DNA from: Camelus bactrianus
Taxonomy: Eukaryota > Chordata > Mammalia > Artiodactyla > Camelidae
Direction: 5' to 3'
NCBI RefSeq assembly: GCF_048773025.1
Contig: NC_133559.1
Coordinates: forward strand, 9,888,501-9,952,500
Length of the DNA stretch: 64,000 bases
The translations under genes and the position numbers were made by a program. Position 1 is the first letter of the stretch. Each line of letters begins with the position of its first letter. Below are positions 24,201-37,400 of the stretch, one piece after another. The notes under the pieces are model-generated. The model was not told the DNA's origin and made no database searches. It was given only the letters and a program-made list of their open reading frames with translations.

Positions 24201-24850
24201 CTTTAATGTGTCTTTTCTGTCCATCGTCTCACTCTTTTCCTCCATTTTATTTTGTACACCAGTTTAGCCTCAATATTTCCACCAGACCTTTTCCCCTTCC
24301 TTCCCAACTCCCGTCTTTATGTAAATCTATTTCTTTTAATTGTGGTAAAGTATCCATGACATAAAACTGACCGCATTTGCCATTTTTAAATGTGCTGTTT
24401 GGTAGGATTGAGTACATCCACATTTTTGTACAACCGATCTCTAGATCTCTTTCCATTTTGAAAAACTAAAACTTGATACCCACTAAACCACACCTCCCCA
24501 TTCCTAGCCCCACAGGCCCTGGCACCCCCCATTCTACTTTCTGTCTCTATGAATTTGACTACCCTAGGTACCTTGTACAAGTGGAGTCATCATTTTTTGA
24601 GACTCACTTTTTCACTTAGCACGTAAGTCCTCATAATTCACCCATGTCATAGCATGCATTAAATTTCTTTACTTTTGAGGCTGCATAACACATTTTTTTT
24701 CAACCATTCATTGGTTAATGAACACTTGTATTGATTCCGCCTTTTGGCTACTGTGAATAATGCTGCTATGAATATGAGTGTACAAATATCTCTTATGTAG
24801 AGCAATTTTTTGCTTGTGTTCTTAACAGGCCGTATCAGAATATCTCATGA
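21281..24850 (+). CDS. CD1B: CD1b antigen-presenting glycoprotein, six exons, intact
   Basis: Exons read 21281-21341, 21585-21851, 22529-22807, 23421-23699, 24095-24188 and 24829-24850, total 1002 bases, 333 residues, the same length as human CD1b. Diagnostic stretches are [25 protein letters not shown] and [14 protein letters not shown]. The alpha2 domain keeps the extra cysteine pair 14 residues apart ([16 protein letters not shown]) known to brace the CD1b groove, and the glycine-rich RGALGG stretch associated with its long lipid tunnel, so binding of very long lipids is likely retained. An additional cysteine occurs at QGICDT. The tail reads RRWPYQNIS and holds the YQNI endosomal sorting signal (YXXphi), which binds AP-2 and AP-3. 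Exon 4 shares a 212-base identical tract with CD1E. Intron 3 is lengthened by a retro-insertion and intron 5 by an L1 piece. It lies in the same direction as CD1A and CD1E, whereas human CD1B is inverted. Confidence 0.95.
22872..23305 (+). mobile_element. Retro-insertion with perfect target-site duplication in CD1B intron 3
   Basis: AGTAGGAGGTAACTA occurs at 22872-22886 and again at 23291-23305. The roughly 404 bases between them end in a run of ten A, so this is a + strand insertion made by target-primed reverse transcription. The body has a long T-rich stretch (about 23187-23229). I do not recognise it with certainty: it may be a truncated L1 3' end or a processed transcript. It explains why intron 3 is 613 bases here against about 205 in CD1A and 242 in CD1E. 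Confidence 0.8.
23459..23670 (+). repeat. Alpha3-exon tract identical to CD1E
   Basis: These 212 bases of CD1B exon 4 are identical, base for base, to 39648-39859 in CD1E exon 4. Mismatches begin at once on both sides within the same exon. Both proteins therefore share [15 protein letters not shown], with H where most CD1 alpha3 domains have Y. Gene conversion is the simplest reading. Confidence 0.95.
24310..24800 (+). mobile_element. L1M 3' UTR piece inside CD1B intron 5
   Basis: TTGTGGTAAAGTATCCATGA, ACAACCGATCTCTAGATCTC and TTGGCTACTGTGAATAATGC follow the L1M 3' UTR. A second copy of the same family lies at 60240-60410. It makes intron 5 640 bases long. Confidence 0.7.
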
Positions 24851-25114
24851 GCCCTCACCGTGTCTCCTTTTCCGTTTGGAATAAGTACCCAGAAGCCCAG
24901 AGGCTCAAGTTGTCAGCCCAGAAGTCAGTCTCATCATGTTTCATCAAATAATCATCAGATTTGATCAAATCAGAGCTCCTATAGGTTGCAAGATAAATCA
25001 TAATTCATATACTGCCAGAAAAATAATTTAAAATTGTACATTTATTATGAGACTATATAGATAGGATCCACTCAGATTTCATAGATGTGAGATGTGAAAA
25101 AGAATATACCTTGG

Positions 25115-25120
25115 AATAAA
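25115..25120 (+). promoter_or_regulatory. Candidate poly(A) signal of CD1B
   Basis: AATAAA about 265 bases after the CD1B stop, the first canonical signal seen in this direction. Confidence 0.35.
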
Positions 25121-25319
25121 TGAAATGATGTACACAGCTTAATGGTGATTTCCCTTTGGCTTCTTATTTTAGAACTTTTTTTTTTTTTTGCCTTCTGCTG
25201 AAATATCATTTGTCAAAGTCAGCTAACTATAGTTATGCTGAGATAATTGTATTTGCAGAGATGCTGAGCATTTTAAACCTAGTTTCTCTGCCTCTACCTG
25301 GATGCTTTTCTAACCATGA

Positions 25320-25570
25320 GACCCAGCTGACATGCTTCTTCCTCCAGGAAGCCCTCCTTAGTGCTACAGTGGAAGAAATCATCCCTTGGCTGGTGTCGTG
25401 CTGAGATCCATTTTACAGGGTACCTGCAACGTTGCAGTCATTTTTGTTTTCCTTTTCCTTCTACTATTAATTCCTTGAGAGAAGGGAGGGCTTGCTGTAG
25501 GTGGATCCCTGGCAAGATCTCTTTACTTGCACATGTATTTACTTAGTAAAAATAATCTGAGTTAATATAA
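25320..25570 (+). mobile_element. L2 LINE 3' fragment downstream of CD1B
   Basis: CTTCCTCCAGGAAGCCCTCC near 25338, followed by ATTAATTCCTTGAGAGAAGG, is the L2 3' pattern. It begins about 470 bases after the CD1B stop. Confidence 0.5.
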
Positions 25571-26579
25571 CTGCCGTATTAATGGTCTTTTTTTTCTCCC
25601 CAAATCACCTTCCTTCTGTTTCTTTAGTTGATATTCTGCATTTTCCTCTTACTAAAATATTCTCACACAGCAAAAATTACCATGCTTTCCTTGCCTCTGC
25701 CCTGAACTTCTCTGGAGAAAACCACTTGTGCCCATCCTATAACGATAGTTCATGTATAAAGATTCATCATGAGGAAGCTGTTCCTCATTTTTCAGTGAGA
25801 ATGAGTGAGAGGCGGGATGGGTAAGGGGCACTAGTGCAGGTGGGTTGGTAAGTGTTTAAGCAAAAGACTCCAGAGGGCTTTTCTTGCTCTTGGACTTTGA
25901 TATCTGTGCTGTATCAATTCAGTTATATTTTTTGATTTATGTTTACATTAATTTATTCTTTTACTTATTCCATAGTTTTCTAGAAACCTCATTCTAAAAA
26001 AAAATCCAAACTCATTTTAATTGAAGCAGCAGGAAGCAGGAGGAGAGGAGATTTGAATATATTTTTTTATAGGACTTAGGAAGAGAAGGCAGAGCACACA
26101 AGCCACGGATATTAGAAGTACTTCTCCCACCTGGAAATTTTAGGCCAATACGGACTTTAGGATTTGAGCAGGGTAGGAAATGACAGGAAAACATCATTTT
26201 CTTCCTTCTCCATCAGCACAGCTAATGAGTTTAACTGTGACCTCTGGATGAATGACTTTCAGAAACAGGCTTTCAGTCTTAAAATACAAGGGCCCTTCAA
26301 CACTTTTTGTATGACAGTATGTGTGCACGTGTGTGTGTTCATGTGATTTTTGCTAACACATAGAAATATGGTTAAAATATTTTGTCCTTGTTTCCAGTAT
26401 CCATGTTAAGTTAACTTATTAAGTTTAATGTTTTATCTGTAAATCCTTTTGGATTTTCTATGCACACTCTCATGACAGCTCTAAATTAGGAAATTTGAAT
26501 TGTTTCTTTTCAAGTCTCATGTTGTCTTTTATTGCATTTTCTTGCCCAATTGCACTGGCTATGAACACTCGTACACTGA

Positions 26580-27525
26580 CGAATAGAATTGACAACTGGC
26601 ATCCTCATCTTTTTACCTGTATTGGACAAGAATTATTCAAGAGTTTATACTACTTACAATAATTGCTGTAAGTGTGTCATAGATACTTTTTATCAGATTG
26701 AGAACACTTTCAAAGTTGCTAAATGTTTCTTGTTGTTATCATTATTACAGTGGATAGCTGTTGAATTTTATTAGCCTCGTATTCCGCATTTCTTGAGATG
26801 ACAAAATGTTTTATATCTTTTTTTCCTTTTAATATTGTCAGCCACACTTACTGATTCTCAAGTGGTAAAACAAAATTGTGTTTCTGAAGCTTGTCTGTCT
26901 TGTTCGCAATGTATTATGTGGATTCAGTTTGCTAATATTTTGTTTTTAATGTTTTTTAAATTCTTATAATTTCCTTGTCTGGTATTGGTATTGAGGGGCT
27001 TTTTTTGTCTCATAGAATGAGTCAAGAAATCTTTCCTATGTTTCTGTTCTCAGGGAAGATTTCTGTTATTTATTTTTTCATAAATACTTGGTAAAATTCA
27101 GCAGTGAAGACGTGTGTTGGGAAATTTTTTTCTTTTTGAGGGGGGAGTTTAAAATTTCACAGCTAATTAAAAAAATTAAAAGAACTCTTTTCAAATTGTC
27201 TATTTCTCTTTGTGTCAGCTTTGGTAAGTTATGGTTTTAAAGGATTTATCAAAGGTGTTCAAATTTCTAATTTACTGTTGGCTTGTGCATAATATCCTCT
27301 TTTTATTATGTTAATGTCTATGGGGTTCATAATTATGTTTTACCAGATCTTAGAAATTTGTTCTCTCTCTTCTTTGTTCTTTCTCTCTCTGATCTTGATA
27401 GGGAGATAATCAATTTTATAAATTTTTCAAAAACTAAGATTTGGTTTTGCTGGTTTTTTCTACAATCATATTTTCTTTATTATTTCCTTCCTTTTATTCT
27501 CTTTGCATTTAATTTATTGTTATAT
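26580..27525 (-). mobile_element. L1 ORF2 fragment, antisense
   Basis: TGGACAAGAATTATTCAAGA, CTTTTTATCAGATTGAGAAC and CTAAGATTTGGTTTTGCTGG are diverged forms of the antisense L1 ORF2 text. No open frame of use remains. Confidence 0.55.
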
Positions 27526-27529
27526 AAGG

Positions 27530-28150
27530 ATTCTGCTCACCAGTTCCAATGTGTGAGGGAGAGGGTTTCCCCATGCATCCAACAAGCAACACTTCAGACT
27601 AGCTTGGGTGTCCCATAATTCAACTCATTTCTGATACTATCTATCTGGAGATGGCATCAGATTCTACAGGTTAGGGGTTCAGACCTACAAGACTGTGGGG
27701 GGCAGTCAGACTTGCTAATCATGGAAAGATTGGAGGTTTCCATTATCTGTTTCTTATGTTTGATTAATTTTCTAGGGTGGCTCACAGAACTCAGAGACAC
27801 ATTTACTTATTATATCACTGATAAAATAGGCAAAATTGATTAAATCATTAGCTATAGGGTTCAATTCAACCTCTAGTCCCTCTTTCCTCTTGAGATGTCA
27901 GGGGGTGGGACTGAAAGTTCCAACCCTCCAATCACACTGGCTCCAATGGCAATCAGCCCCCATCCTTAGGTTACCTACTGGGCTTTCCAAAAGTCACTTC
28001 ATTAACTAACAAAAGACACTTTGATTGCTTTCAACAGTTGGGAAATTCTAAGATTTTAGGAACTCTGTTCCAGAAATGGGGACCAACACCAAACATATAT
28101 ATATATAAAAATCTAAAATTATAAATCACATAAATCACAAATCACATTGT
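27530..28150 (+). mobile_element. LTR fossil, probably ERVL or MaLR kin
   Basis: GGTGGCTCACAGAACTCAGA, GATTAAATCATTAGCTATAG and ACTGAAAGTTCCAACCCTCC recall an old mammalian LTR seen in many placental genomes. It abuts an antisense L1 piece. Strand and subfamily are uncertain, and it is old by its divergence. Confidence 0.45.
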
Positions 28151-28284
28151 ATTACTAATTTTTTGATGTAGATGTTTAAGCAATTTATATTCAGCCATTA
28201 TTTTCTAATATATGCTTTTAAGGCTAAAAAGGAAGGAAGACTTTACTATTTTCTCAAGTTACAGAGATCATTCGTGTTGATAAT

Positions 28285-28310
28285 GATAGCGATGGTGGTG
28301 GTGGTGGTGG
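28285..28310 (+). repeat. GGT trinucleotide repeat
   Basis: A short run of GTG units. Confidence 0.85.
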
Positions 28311-28334
28311 TTCTAAAGATACTATGGGCTAGTG

Positions 28335-28480
28335 TTTTTTATATGTTTCTTAAATGCTTTCTTACACATTCCTCATTTAATCCTCACAATAACCCCATGA
28401 AGGAGGTAATATAGTTGTCCTCATTTCACACACGTGGCTGGCACAACACACAGAATTGTGCGATTTTTTTCAAGTTATAG
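28335..28480 (-). mobile_element. MIR SINE
   Basis: CATTTAATCCTCACAATAAC and CATGAAGGAGGTAATATAGT are the familiar antisense MIR stretch. Confidence 0.6.
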
Positions 28481-28664
28481 CCACATAAAGCAAGACGGCC
28501 TAATAACACTCTTGTTTCAACTCCTTTTTTTGTGTGACTCTGAGAAAAGAAGAATTTAGAAGAACGTTTTTCATATAGTATTAGAACAGGGATCAGGTGA
28601 CTTTAGAACTTGAAAGTGGGCTTAAACTTAGCTGATTAATAAGGAAAAGTTAGGGAAGTGGATG

Positions 28665-29204
28665 GCAGGGACAGGGGTGTCACCGACATGGTTTGTGTGG
28701 GGTCCACAGACATCTGGCAGATTCCTGTCTCAGGGGTCCTCAAGCGTCCAGTTGCTGCCCTTTAAAGATAACAAAGAACATTCCTTTCTTAATACCCACC
28801 TGCTTTAGCTGAACTAACTACTCTAGACAATGATCAACCTTACAGTGACTGAAAGCCTGGCCACCAGGACCGGTCACAACCCGCTACCCAAATCCCCAGC
28901 CCTACCCTCTCGGGACCCCATCTCTTCCCTGTTACCTCAGTATCAAACAATCAGAGAATTGTGCACGAGCCAACCACGGACCCCATGACCCCTTTGTGCC
29001 TCATGTCACACCAGCACAAGCAGTAAAAGATCACCTTCCCTTATAAAAGACCTCAGCAACCGACCCTCGGGGCACACAGATGCCTCTCGTCTCTGGCCCA
29101 CTGCTGCCGTGACAGTGTATCTGATAAGCACCTTTACTACCTTCATCCTTTGTCTGTGGCAAATTCTTTTACTGCCCACTTACAGGCCACTGAAAACTAC
29201 AACA
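28665..29204 (+). mobile_element. Solo LTR fossil
   Basis: About 540 bases with a TATA-like TTATAAAAGACC near 29040, pyrimidine-rich text beyond it and a CA-type right end. It looks like a gammaretrovirus-type solo LTR. No coding part is visible nearby. Confidence 0.45.
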
Positions 29205-29279
29205 TTAGGAGAAGAGTAACAGCAGTTCTCAAAAAACCTAGTAAAGCCCAAAGTATAAATGAAATAAACATAATAAATG

Positions 29280-29995
29280 AATACACTTAAAAACGGAGAA
29301 AAGAAGTAAATCTTTCTTACAGAAGAATTCCAGATTATCGAGGAAGCAGCTTCCCTTCCAGAATGTGGAGCTTGATTCTCTGCCCTCAAATGCGGGCTGG
29401 ACTTAGCGTCTCCCTTCCAGTGATCAGAGCACAGAGAGGAAAAGAGTAACTTCAGAGAGGGAATACCTGGCAGATGCAACCTCAGCCAAGTGGTCCAGAT
29501 TATCATTCCCAGTCGCAAATCATGCTGACACCGTGTGCCCTGATGTGCCCTGATGAGAAGGGCATGTCACGTCTGTGGTATTCTTCCCTCAAACCCACAA
29601 CCCCGAGCTAATCCTGAGAAAAAAATTCAACAAACTCGAAGTGAGGGAAATTAGACAAAATTGTGGCCAGTGTTCTTCAGAACTGTTCAGGTCATGGAAA
29701 CAAGGAGACGGAGAAGCTGTCACAGATCAGAGAAGACGAAGGAGACGTGATGACTAAATGCAGGGTGATGCCCTGGAAGGAAACTTTGGACAGAAAACAG
29801 AAGTTAGTGGGAGAACCAGTGAAATCTGAACAAATCCAGGCTTTAATGATGATGTACCAATGTTAATTTCTTAGTTCTAGCAAATTTACCTCAGTTATGT
29901 AAGATGTTAACTTTAGGGCCAACTGGGTAGATCATTCTATATTATCTTGCATTTTTTTCCATAAATCTAAAATTACTCCCAAAATAAAAAAATAA
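29280..29995 (+). mobile_element. L1M 3' end
   Basis: GATCAGAGCACAGAGAGGAA, AATTCAACAAACTCGAAGTG, GTACCAATGTTAATTTCTTA and the end CATAAATCTAAAATTACTCC follow the L1M 3' UTR through to its A-rich terminus. Confidence 0.7.
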
Positions 29996-32699
29996 TTTTA
30001 AAAGTCCTAGTAAAGTCTAAAAACAAACAACCCTAGAAAGTAGGCCAGAGTTTATACAGTCTATGAATTGATAAGATGACCTACACAAGAGTATGTCACA
30101 TGTAATTGTGCTTACTCTAGGATATAAACTACGAACAACTAAAAAGAAATTTCTGGAAGAACGAGCAGTGAAAGAAAAATTTAAATTAGAAATGCATGAA
30201 CACCACGTCAATTTAATAAGAATGAAAAATGTAAAAGTTGAAATTCAGTATTAAATCTTTTATTCAAATACTTTTCACTAAAAACCTTCATGAACCTGTT
30301 AAGAAGTGTCAACTATCCTAGCTGAAGATGATCAGAGAAAAGGCACTCAGGGTAATGAGAAACCAGCCTTATGCAATGACGACTCCCATCTTCTGCTGTA
30401 CTTCACTAGTCAGTACAAAGAATTAAGAAACTGTTACCTTTAGCCATAGACTATAAGACACCATGGACTGGGTGGTGTGGGTGGGGAAGAGTAGGGTCAT
30501 CCAGCCTCCCTAAATGAAGCACTGAGATCACCACTCAAGTGCATCAGGGGTCCTCGCCTGGGCTGAGTGGTGTCTTTCTTCAGGATTCAGACATGAGGGA
30601 AGGTCTGGCTGATTTGTGGGCTGGACGCACTGGAATCCAGCCTTAAGGATGTGGATAAAAATGGAAAGGTACTGTTTTCAGTTTAAACACTAAGATTGCT
30701 CTTTCCAAAATTAAATCAAATTAAATTAAACACCATACCATTATAGCAACAGAATAGAACCCATCCATCACACAGACAGTTCTGTTAGATAGCACTCCTC
30801 CAAGATGTGGGTAGCATAACTCAAAACACCTTAAGATACATAATAAAAGTATGACTCAAAGTGGGGAGAAAGGCATTGATTTCCCCAGCATTTTGGGGGC
30901 TTCAGAATATGCTGTACTACACTGGAGCATGTGGGCCCAGTTCACGTCAATAGTCATGACTATAATGGCCCGTGACATGCAGTGGCTGAGGGTGTGGAAG
31001 ATGGCTGAGAAACTTACACACAGGCTTTCAAAAAGTGGAGGTTAAATGGACTATTGGTACGTTCATGGAAGACTCACAAAGGTGCTCTAAGAAATAATTA
31101 TTTAAGACTTTGGGGAATCTGAAGGTAATCCAATAAGAGGTAAAGGCAATGATCAGAGTGATGCGGGTTAGTACTGCCGCAGAGAGCTTTTTGATCTCTG
31201 TTACAACTCTGTGGTTGTCAGGGACAAGAGTGGCTTCATAAATTCACATGAATGGAATTTTTATCTAAAGGAAAATCTCTTCGAAAAAGAATGGACCTCA
31301 GAAAGAAAAAGCCACTGGGCTTCAGAATTAGATTTGGGAGGAAAATGCCTGAAATATATAAACCTCCTGGAAATTAATCATAGGACGGAGATGGCTGTGT
31401 AGGCAGAGCTGGAAGATTGAGCAGTTACTGAGCAGATAAATGAAGCGTAGAAATGGCCCAATTGTGCGATCACACTGAGCAGTCTGGGCACTTCTCTCCT
31501 TTTTCCTGCACCTGTGAAGATAGAGCAACACGTTCAAATTGAAAGATGAGATTTTATTGTACAGTGGTTGGTTGGTTGGCTATTAAATGCTTATAGATGT
31601 AATAGGAGTTTGTGTTATTTTATACCTCTGTTAACATTTTATTAAGTTGGCATTGTTTATTCTAACATTAAATTTTGTAAATCAGACTTCTTTGAAGGAA
31701 ATTCTGGAAGGCCAGCAGCTGATTACAGTTTTCAACAGCAGCAAATTGAACACTTCCTTACATTTATACAAATGTATTTTCAAAAATACTACTCTAGGTG
31801 ATTTCCCCCCATCATTTTCTTACTTAGGGAGATTTCTTTGTATAAAGCCACATCTTGTAGTATGTCTCCAGCGAACTTTTCAGTTTCAAGCAGGTTAACA
31901 AGAGGGGATCTGTGAGTGTGACTGTGGGACAGCCCCAGAGCAAAGCATATCGGGGGGACTTTCTTCTTAAAAGAGACCTGGCCACAAACAGCAAGCAAGC
32001 AAGCAAGAAGGAAACAATTAAACCATATCATGCACCCCTAAATTAAGGTTAATGAAATAGTTTTTTCTTCGGAATTCATCTTCTGCTTGATTTTAATTCA
32101 GAAGTAGTCTCATGAGCGACTTTGTTAACTGTTGTGAGGTTGTCATCAGAAATTTCATTCTGCTTTGCTCAGCTCATTGTGGTGACTCGTGGCTTCAGTA
32201 ACCTCAAAACTGCAAAGTGGTGTGTAGTTATTTCACCCTTCTAACAGCACAATTTCTTGTGGAATACTGAAATTATTTTCTTCCCTGACTTATTTTTGCT
32301 TTATTTTTATTTTATGAATGATTCTAAAATTCTTCAAATTAGTACAGTTGCTTGTAGTACGTCCTATGCCATTTGAATCTCATGACTGTATATTATGTTT
32401 TTTATAGGGTGGTATGTATTCTGTTCAGTATCTACCCTTCTCTACAGTCCATAATGGTATGAAACCAAGGTAGATTTACAGAGTAATTTATAGCTTTAAA
32501 TGTATTTGTGGAAAAGAAGAAATATCAAAAATAAATAATTCAGACATTTACTCAGGACGCAAGTGAAAAAAAAAATAAAATGAATCAAAAAGTGTAGAGG
32601 AAAGCAAACCTCATGGCTTTAGAAGGTTGTGCTCAAGCACTTTGAGCTGACAAGTCTCCTACCCTTTGCCAATGGATCTTTGTTTGAGTTGGAAAGAGC

Positions 32700-33420
32700 G
32701 TTCAAAGATCAGGAAGTTTGCAAGTCAGCCATGATTTTTATTTTCCCCTCCACTATCTTGTGCCTCTCCTCACAGCGTGTGCGCAAGCCTCATATTCACC
32801 CAGGGACCTGCAGAAAGCTGAGGTGGGTTGTTTCTGGTATCTTTTGAACGTGTATGCAGCCCTGCTCTTGTGTGCATCTTTCCAGACTTCCAGGAATAAG
32901 TGATAGATTATCCATATCCCCACAGCCATCATAGTCACAGGATCTCTCTCTAAATTTTCTGACTAGTTTGCAGGTATGTTGCTCCACCCAGTGTTAAATC
33001 CTCATGCTAACTGAGAAATTAACCTTTTCCATTTGTTTGCCTTTGAATTTGCTATTGTTTTCAAAGATGCCCTTGGGTTTGGCTGTTTTCCCCTCTCTCT
33101 AAGTCACGTGAGCCACCTTCAGCAGGGAAGCTTCTGATTTTCATGGCTTTCCCTGCCCTGGTAGGACTGCACTGAAGAGCCGGGGCATGGGAAAAAGATG
33201 GAGCAGCCTGGGTTAGAGCCACGGCTGTGCTTAGCCCAGGTTCAGCAGTTTTTGTAGAATAAACACTTCTCAACTTGTTGTATACCTTTGATCCATTTCC
33301 AGAATCTTGATATGATTGTTTTTGAAAATACCGTCCAATTTTGTCATTGTTTTGGGGGAGAGGATTAGCTATGCTCCACACTCCACCATTCTGGAAGTTC
33401 CCCATTCTAGAGAAATGAGG
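32700..33420 (+). mobile_element. L1-like repeat, paralogue of 14.6-15.3 kb
   Basis: It shares the order of motifs described for the 14.6 kb copy, including a GATGGAGCAGCC stretch (33198 here, 15025 there). Confidence 0.5.
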
Positions 33421-34089
33421 GGGTCGGAATTGCAGCAGCATCTCTTAGTCTGCATGGTGTTAGGATGCGCTCTGAATAGTCTCACGTACCTAAGGGCTCG
33501 GTGTCACGCACAGAAACAAAAACTTCAACAGAGGCCTGATTCAATGTTTAAAAGGGCCTTCGAGGTCTACAGAGCGGTGGTGGGTGTAGCATAAGTGAAG
33601 TAGTCAAGCTTCAGCTCACGTCTGCCTAACACAATGGGGATGGGGGAGGAAGACCCTGTGGTACCCAGATGTTGCACAAAATGCTGTCGTTCTGAAAACG
33701 TTGGCCGACCAGCACATAGGAACCCCCTGCTTCAATGAACTGATGGAGCGCTGGGCTCTGACACATTTATTATTGAGTTTGAGATTTGCAGACGCTGCAG
33801 GCTGTCATGAGTGAAGCACGCCATTATTAGACGATCAGCCTCCTGACTGTGTTACCTTGATGTAAACATGGTACAGCTTTCACTAGTGTACACTATGGGG
33901 TTCGGTGCATAATCACGTCCATATTTTTTGGTTTGGTTTTCAAGAAACGATATACTTAAAACAGAGAAGCAGATTTTAATGATAGTTGAGAAATGCCGTG
34001 TTATGAAATACATGAGAATTGTGGACTTTTTTAGTTTCTCAGATGGGATAGACTTCCTCTATTTACTTGGTCTTTGCATGCATTGTGTT

Positions 34090-34440
34090 TTCTTTTCCAG
34101 GTTAACTCCTAATCTTCCTTCAGAACGCAGGTCTCTCATCACTTTCTGGGACTCCTTCCTTGATCCCCTGACTTTGTCCGTTCCTCTTGTTACTGGTTAT
34201 CATAGCACTGCGTACTTCTAAATTCAGTGTTTATGACACCTGTGTTTGTACAGTCATCTGTATGGGTGGTTTTGTTCACACTCAACTTCACCAGGACAAA
34301 GACTATATCCCGCCTTCCCTATTCTTCACTGGCTCTCCCACTGTATTCTCAGCTCTTAGTAAAAAGCCTGCCATATAGTAAGTTCCCAATAAATATGTCA
34401 TGAATGAAGGAAAGAATGAATAAATGAACAAATTCAAGAG
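34090..34440 (+). mobile_element. L2 LINE 3' fragment
   Basis: The end CATATAGTAAGTTCCCAATA, followed by repeated GAATGAATAAATGAAC-like units, is the classic L2 terminus. More L2-like sequence may continue to about 35200. Confidence 0.65.
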
Positions 34441-37400
34441 ACTTGAACATATTCTATGACACAAGTAATATCCTTTATTAAATTTAACTTAAAAATATAA
34501 TTTGAAAAAGAAGGACAGATTTACAGATGCCTACGCTTATTCCCATGGTACCATGTGTTTGGCAGGTTCTTTGTCATCAACACCCCTTTGTAATGACCTT
34601 TATGCCGGGAAACACCTGACTACTTCTGACTGGAGCCTTCATCTCAACCTGACCCAATCTGCACTGTGCGTCTGCCTACCATCCTTCCCAAGCCTACGCT
34701 GTCCACCTTCGTGAATAGCATCACTTTGTCTCCTCTGGGTCACACTTCTGTTGGATTAACCCTGAGGACCTCCATGCTATTTTGTTATCTCCACCCTACT
34801 CCATCTTCACCGATACCACCTTTGCTCAGGTTACTCAAGTCACCTGTCACCTTGGTCTCATTACTCTCTGATTCATTCTCCAGTTAATCTCACTGGGGTT
34901 TAGGGGATTTTCCCAAATGCCATCTTAACCACATCACTCTCATGTTTAAATTCCTTCATTAGCTTGAAAAATGAGACAATTCTTCAGTATGGCACACGTA
35001 ATCAGGGCTTACCAACACCTCCTGTTTTGTCTCTTTTCTTTTCTCTCATCTCTAAGCTCCAATACCCACGTCTCTCCTAGGATAAGTTTCTATGCATCTT
35101 CTGCCTGTTTTAACACTAACTTTCTAGTACGCTTTACTTTGTAGTAAGGCAAACGCTCCCTTTATTACTCTTTAGCTAAAAGATGTAGGACCTTATGCTT
35201 TAATTTTTCCAGATAAAGTTTAAAATAAATATGTCAAATCAACCTGAACCTTCTGTAGAACTAAGAGGCTGCTTCTCAAAATACATCCCCACCCCCCCTC
35301 TGCCTTCCTGTGCAGGTGATGCAACTGATTCTTCAGTTTGTAGCAAGAACAAAGGAGGTGCTGTTGGGGGTCTATTTACCTCAGTCCCTGATCTGCTTCT
35401 CTTGCAAATACAATGTTTTCAGGCTGGAATATCTCCCCAGGCCAACATGGCTCTGCTAAGGGAGAAGTTCTTGGGTTACTGTCATATGACAAAATGTCTT
35501 GCTGCCAGAAACTTGGTAAAACCAGTGGTAATAAATGATTATCTACTTAATTACCATCATGTTTTATATGTTTTCACTTATGTTTATGGTATTTGCAGGC
35601 ACCCTCTTATATTAGCATCATTTTTCTTTTGCATATGTACTGGGGTGTGGATTTTGAAGCCATTTTATTTGCTTTCTTTTTTGAAGGACTTTAAAATTTC
35701 TCTACAGAGGTTGGATCCTTTCATTGTTTTCTGACTTGATAATGGATTTATTCATCTTTTTTAAACACACATTTTTAAACATCTTAATTGTTTTAGAGAT
35801 ATGAGCTAAATGTGTTTTTTGCCACCTTGATTTAATCTCGTTTTCTGTAAACATCATAATTTAAACAATTTTTCTAATTGATTCTATTTTATATTATGCT
35901 CTTATGATCAATAAAATGTGATTTGAAAGAAATCTTATTTCTCTCCTTTCTTTTCATCTCCCTTCACAGGTTTTGGTGAATTGATATGGAATTTAGTTTT
36001 TTGATGATGATTCTTTTTTCTGAAATACTAAACAAATGTGTTAAATTTTATAAGTTCATTTTAAACAATTATTTAGAGTTAGCTATATATTTTTAAAATA
36101 ATTATATATTCTTGCATCATTTCTTGAGTTCTGTATTCAGGTTAATTTTTGGTTTTACTTGAATAATTTGTTCCGTGAAAGGAGTTACGTGGCATATTCT
36201 TTGACTTTTTAATGTTCCAATATGGATTAATTTTGCTGTCATCAGAGAATGATAATTTGCTTGAATAAAAACATTTAGGATTATCTCATTACCTCAGAGT
36301 TCTGAAATATTTCCCCACAGCATGGTACATAAGGTCTCTGAGCCCAGGGCTAGTCTCTCCTTTGTAAGCAGCTGACTTCTGGTTTTTTTGTTTTGTTTTG
36401 TTTTTTAATTCTTGGAATTCAGAAACAGTATCAGGATGAGACTGAATGTGGACTTTTTCAACAATTCTGATCACTATCCTGCAAGCTTTCTCTATAAAAA
36501 ATAAATAGAGGTTTTAGTTGGATTTTGTATTGTTTTCTCCAAAAAAAATTCTCTCTGAAATCTTAGTGTCTAGCAGATATCTTAGCATCAGGTAGGTGCT
36601 AACCAAATGTCAGTTGAATGAATAAATGACAACCAATCATAAAATGATGTTTCACCTGCCTTCAGGCTGCCACAGCAAACGTCAGTGAAAGGAAAGAAAA
36701 TAAAGACTCAACTCAATAATTGATTCTCCTGTGAACACTCCAGTCCCATAGAGAGTAACCTCCCTGCCTCCAATCCAACTTTTTTCTAGTCGGCCACCAC
36801 CAAGGAGACACCAGTGCTCCCAGGCCATGAACTCTGAAGGGAAGGCTGCCTGCCCACCCATCACACCCAGAGTCAAGCTTGTTCATCCACCTGTAGACAC
36901 ACTCAACTCATTTGTGGTAGGGCGGGGATCCAAGATCCCTGTATAGTCCCCATTCATACAACAAGACTGAAACTCTACCTGCCCGCTAGCTCACCACTTC
37001 CAGGTCAAAGCCAGTCATAGACCCCTTCAACAGCAATAACTGGTCTGACTGGGGGAACTGAGAAAAGGGTATTTTTCCTAGATTAACTGATAACCTGTAT
37101 TACCACCGCTGCCCCTTTTCCACTGTGGATTGTGCAGATTTTCCTGTGGGTTATACAGCTGCCCTCAAAATGCCTAGTGCCTTCAGATAATGATTTTGAG
37201 AAGAGCAGAGTGAAGAGACAGAGGGGAGACTGAGGGGACAGGGAGAACTGGCAGGACCAGTGAGAAGAGTGAACGTAGACGCTAAAGGAAAAAATACTGG
37301 GTAAGTAGAGAAAGACAAGGAAGACCAAGAATTTAGGGAAAGGGCAGCCAGGCAGCAGACAAGCAGAGGACATCACAGAGAGAAAAGGGATGGGGACGCT

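Noticed and set aside
23391-24245. A 284-codon antisense open frame
   Set aside because: Antisense shadow of CD1B exons 4 and 5. The similar antisense frame over CD1E (39606-39851) only reflects the shared exon 4 tract.
35231-35734. A 167-codon open frame
   Set aside because: AT-rich context, no recognised domain, no exon partners.
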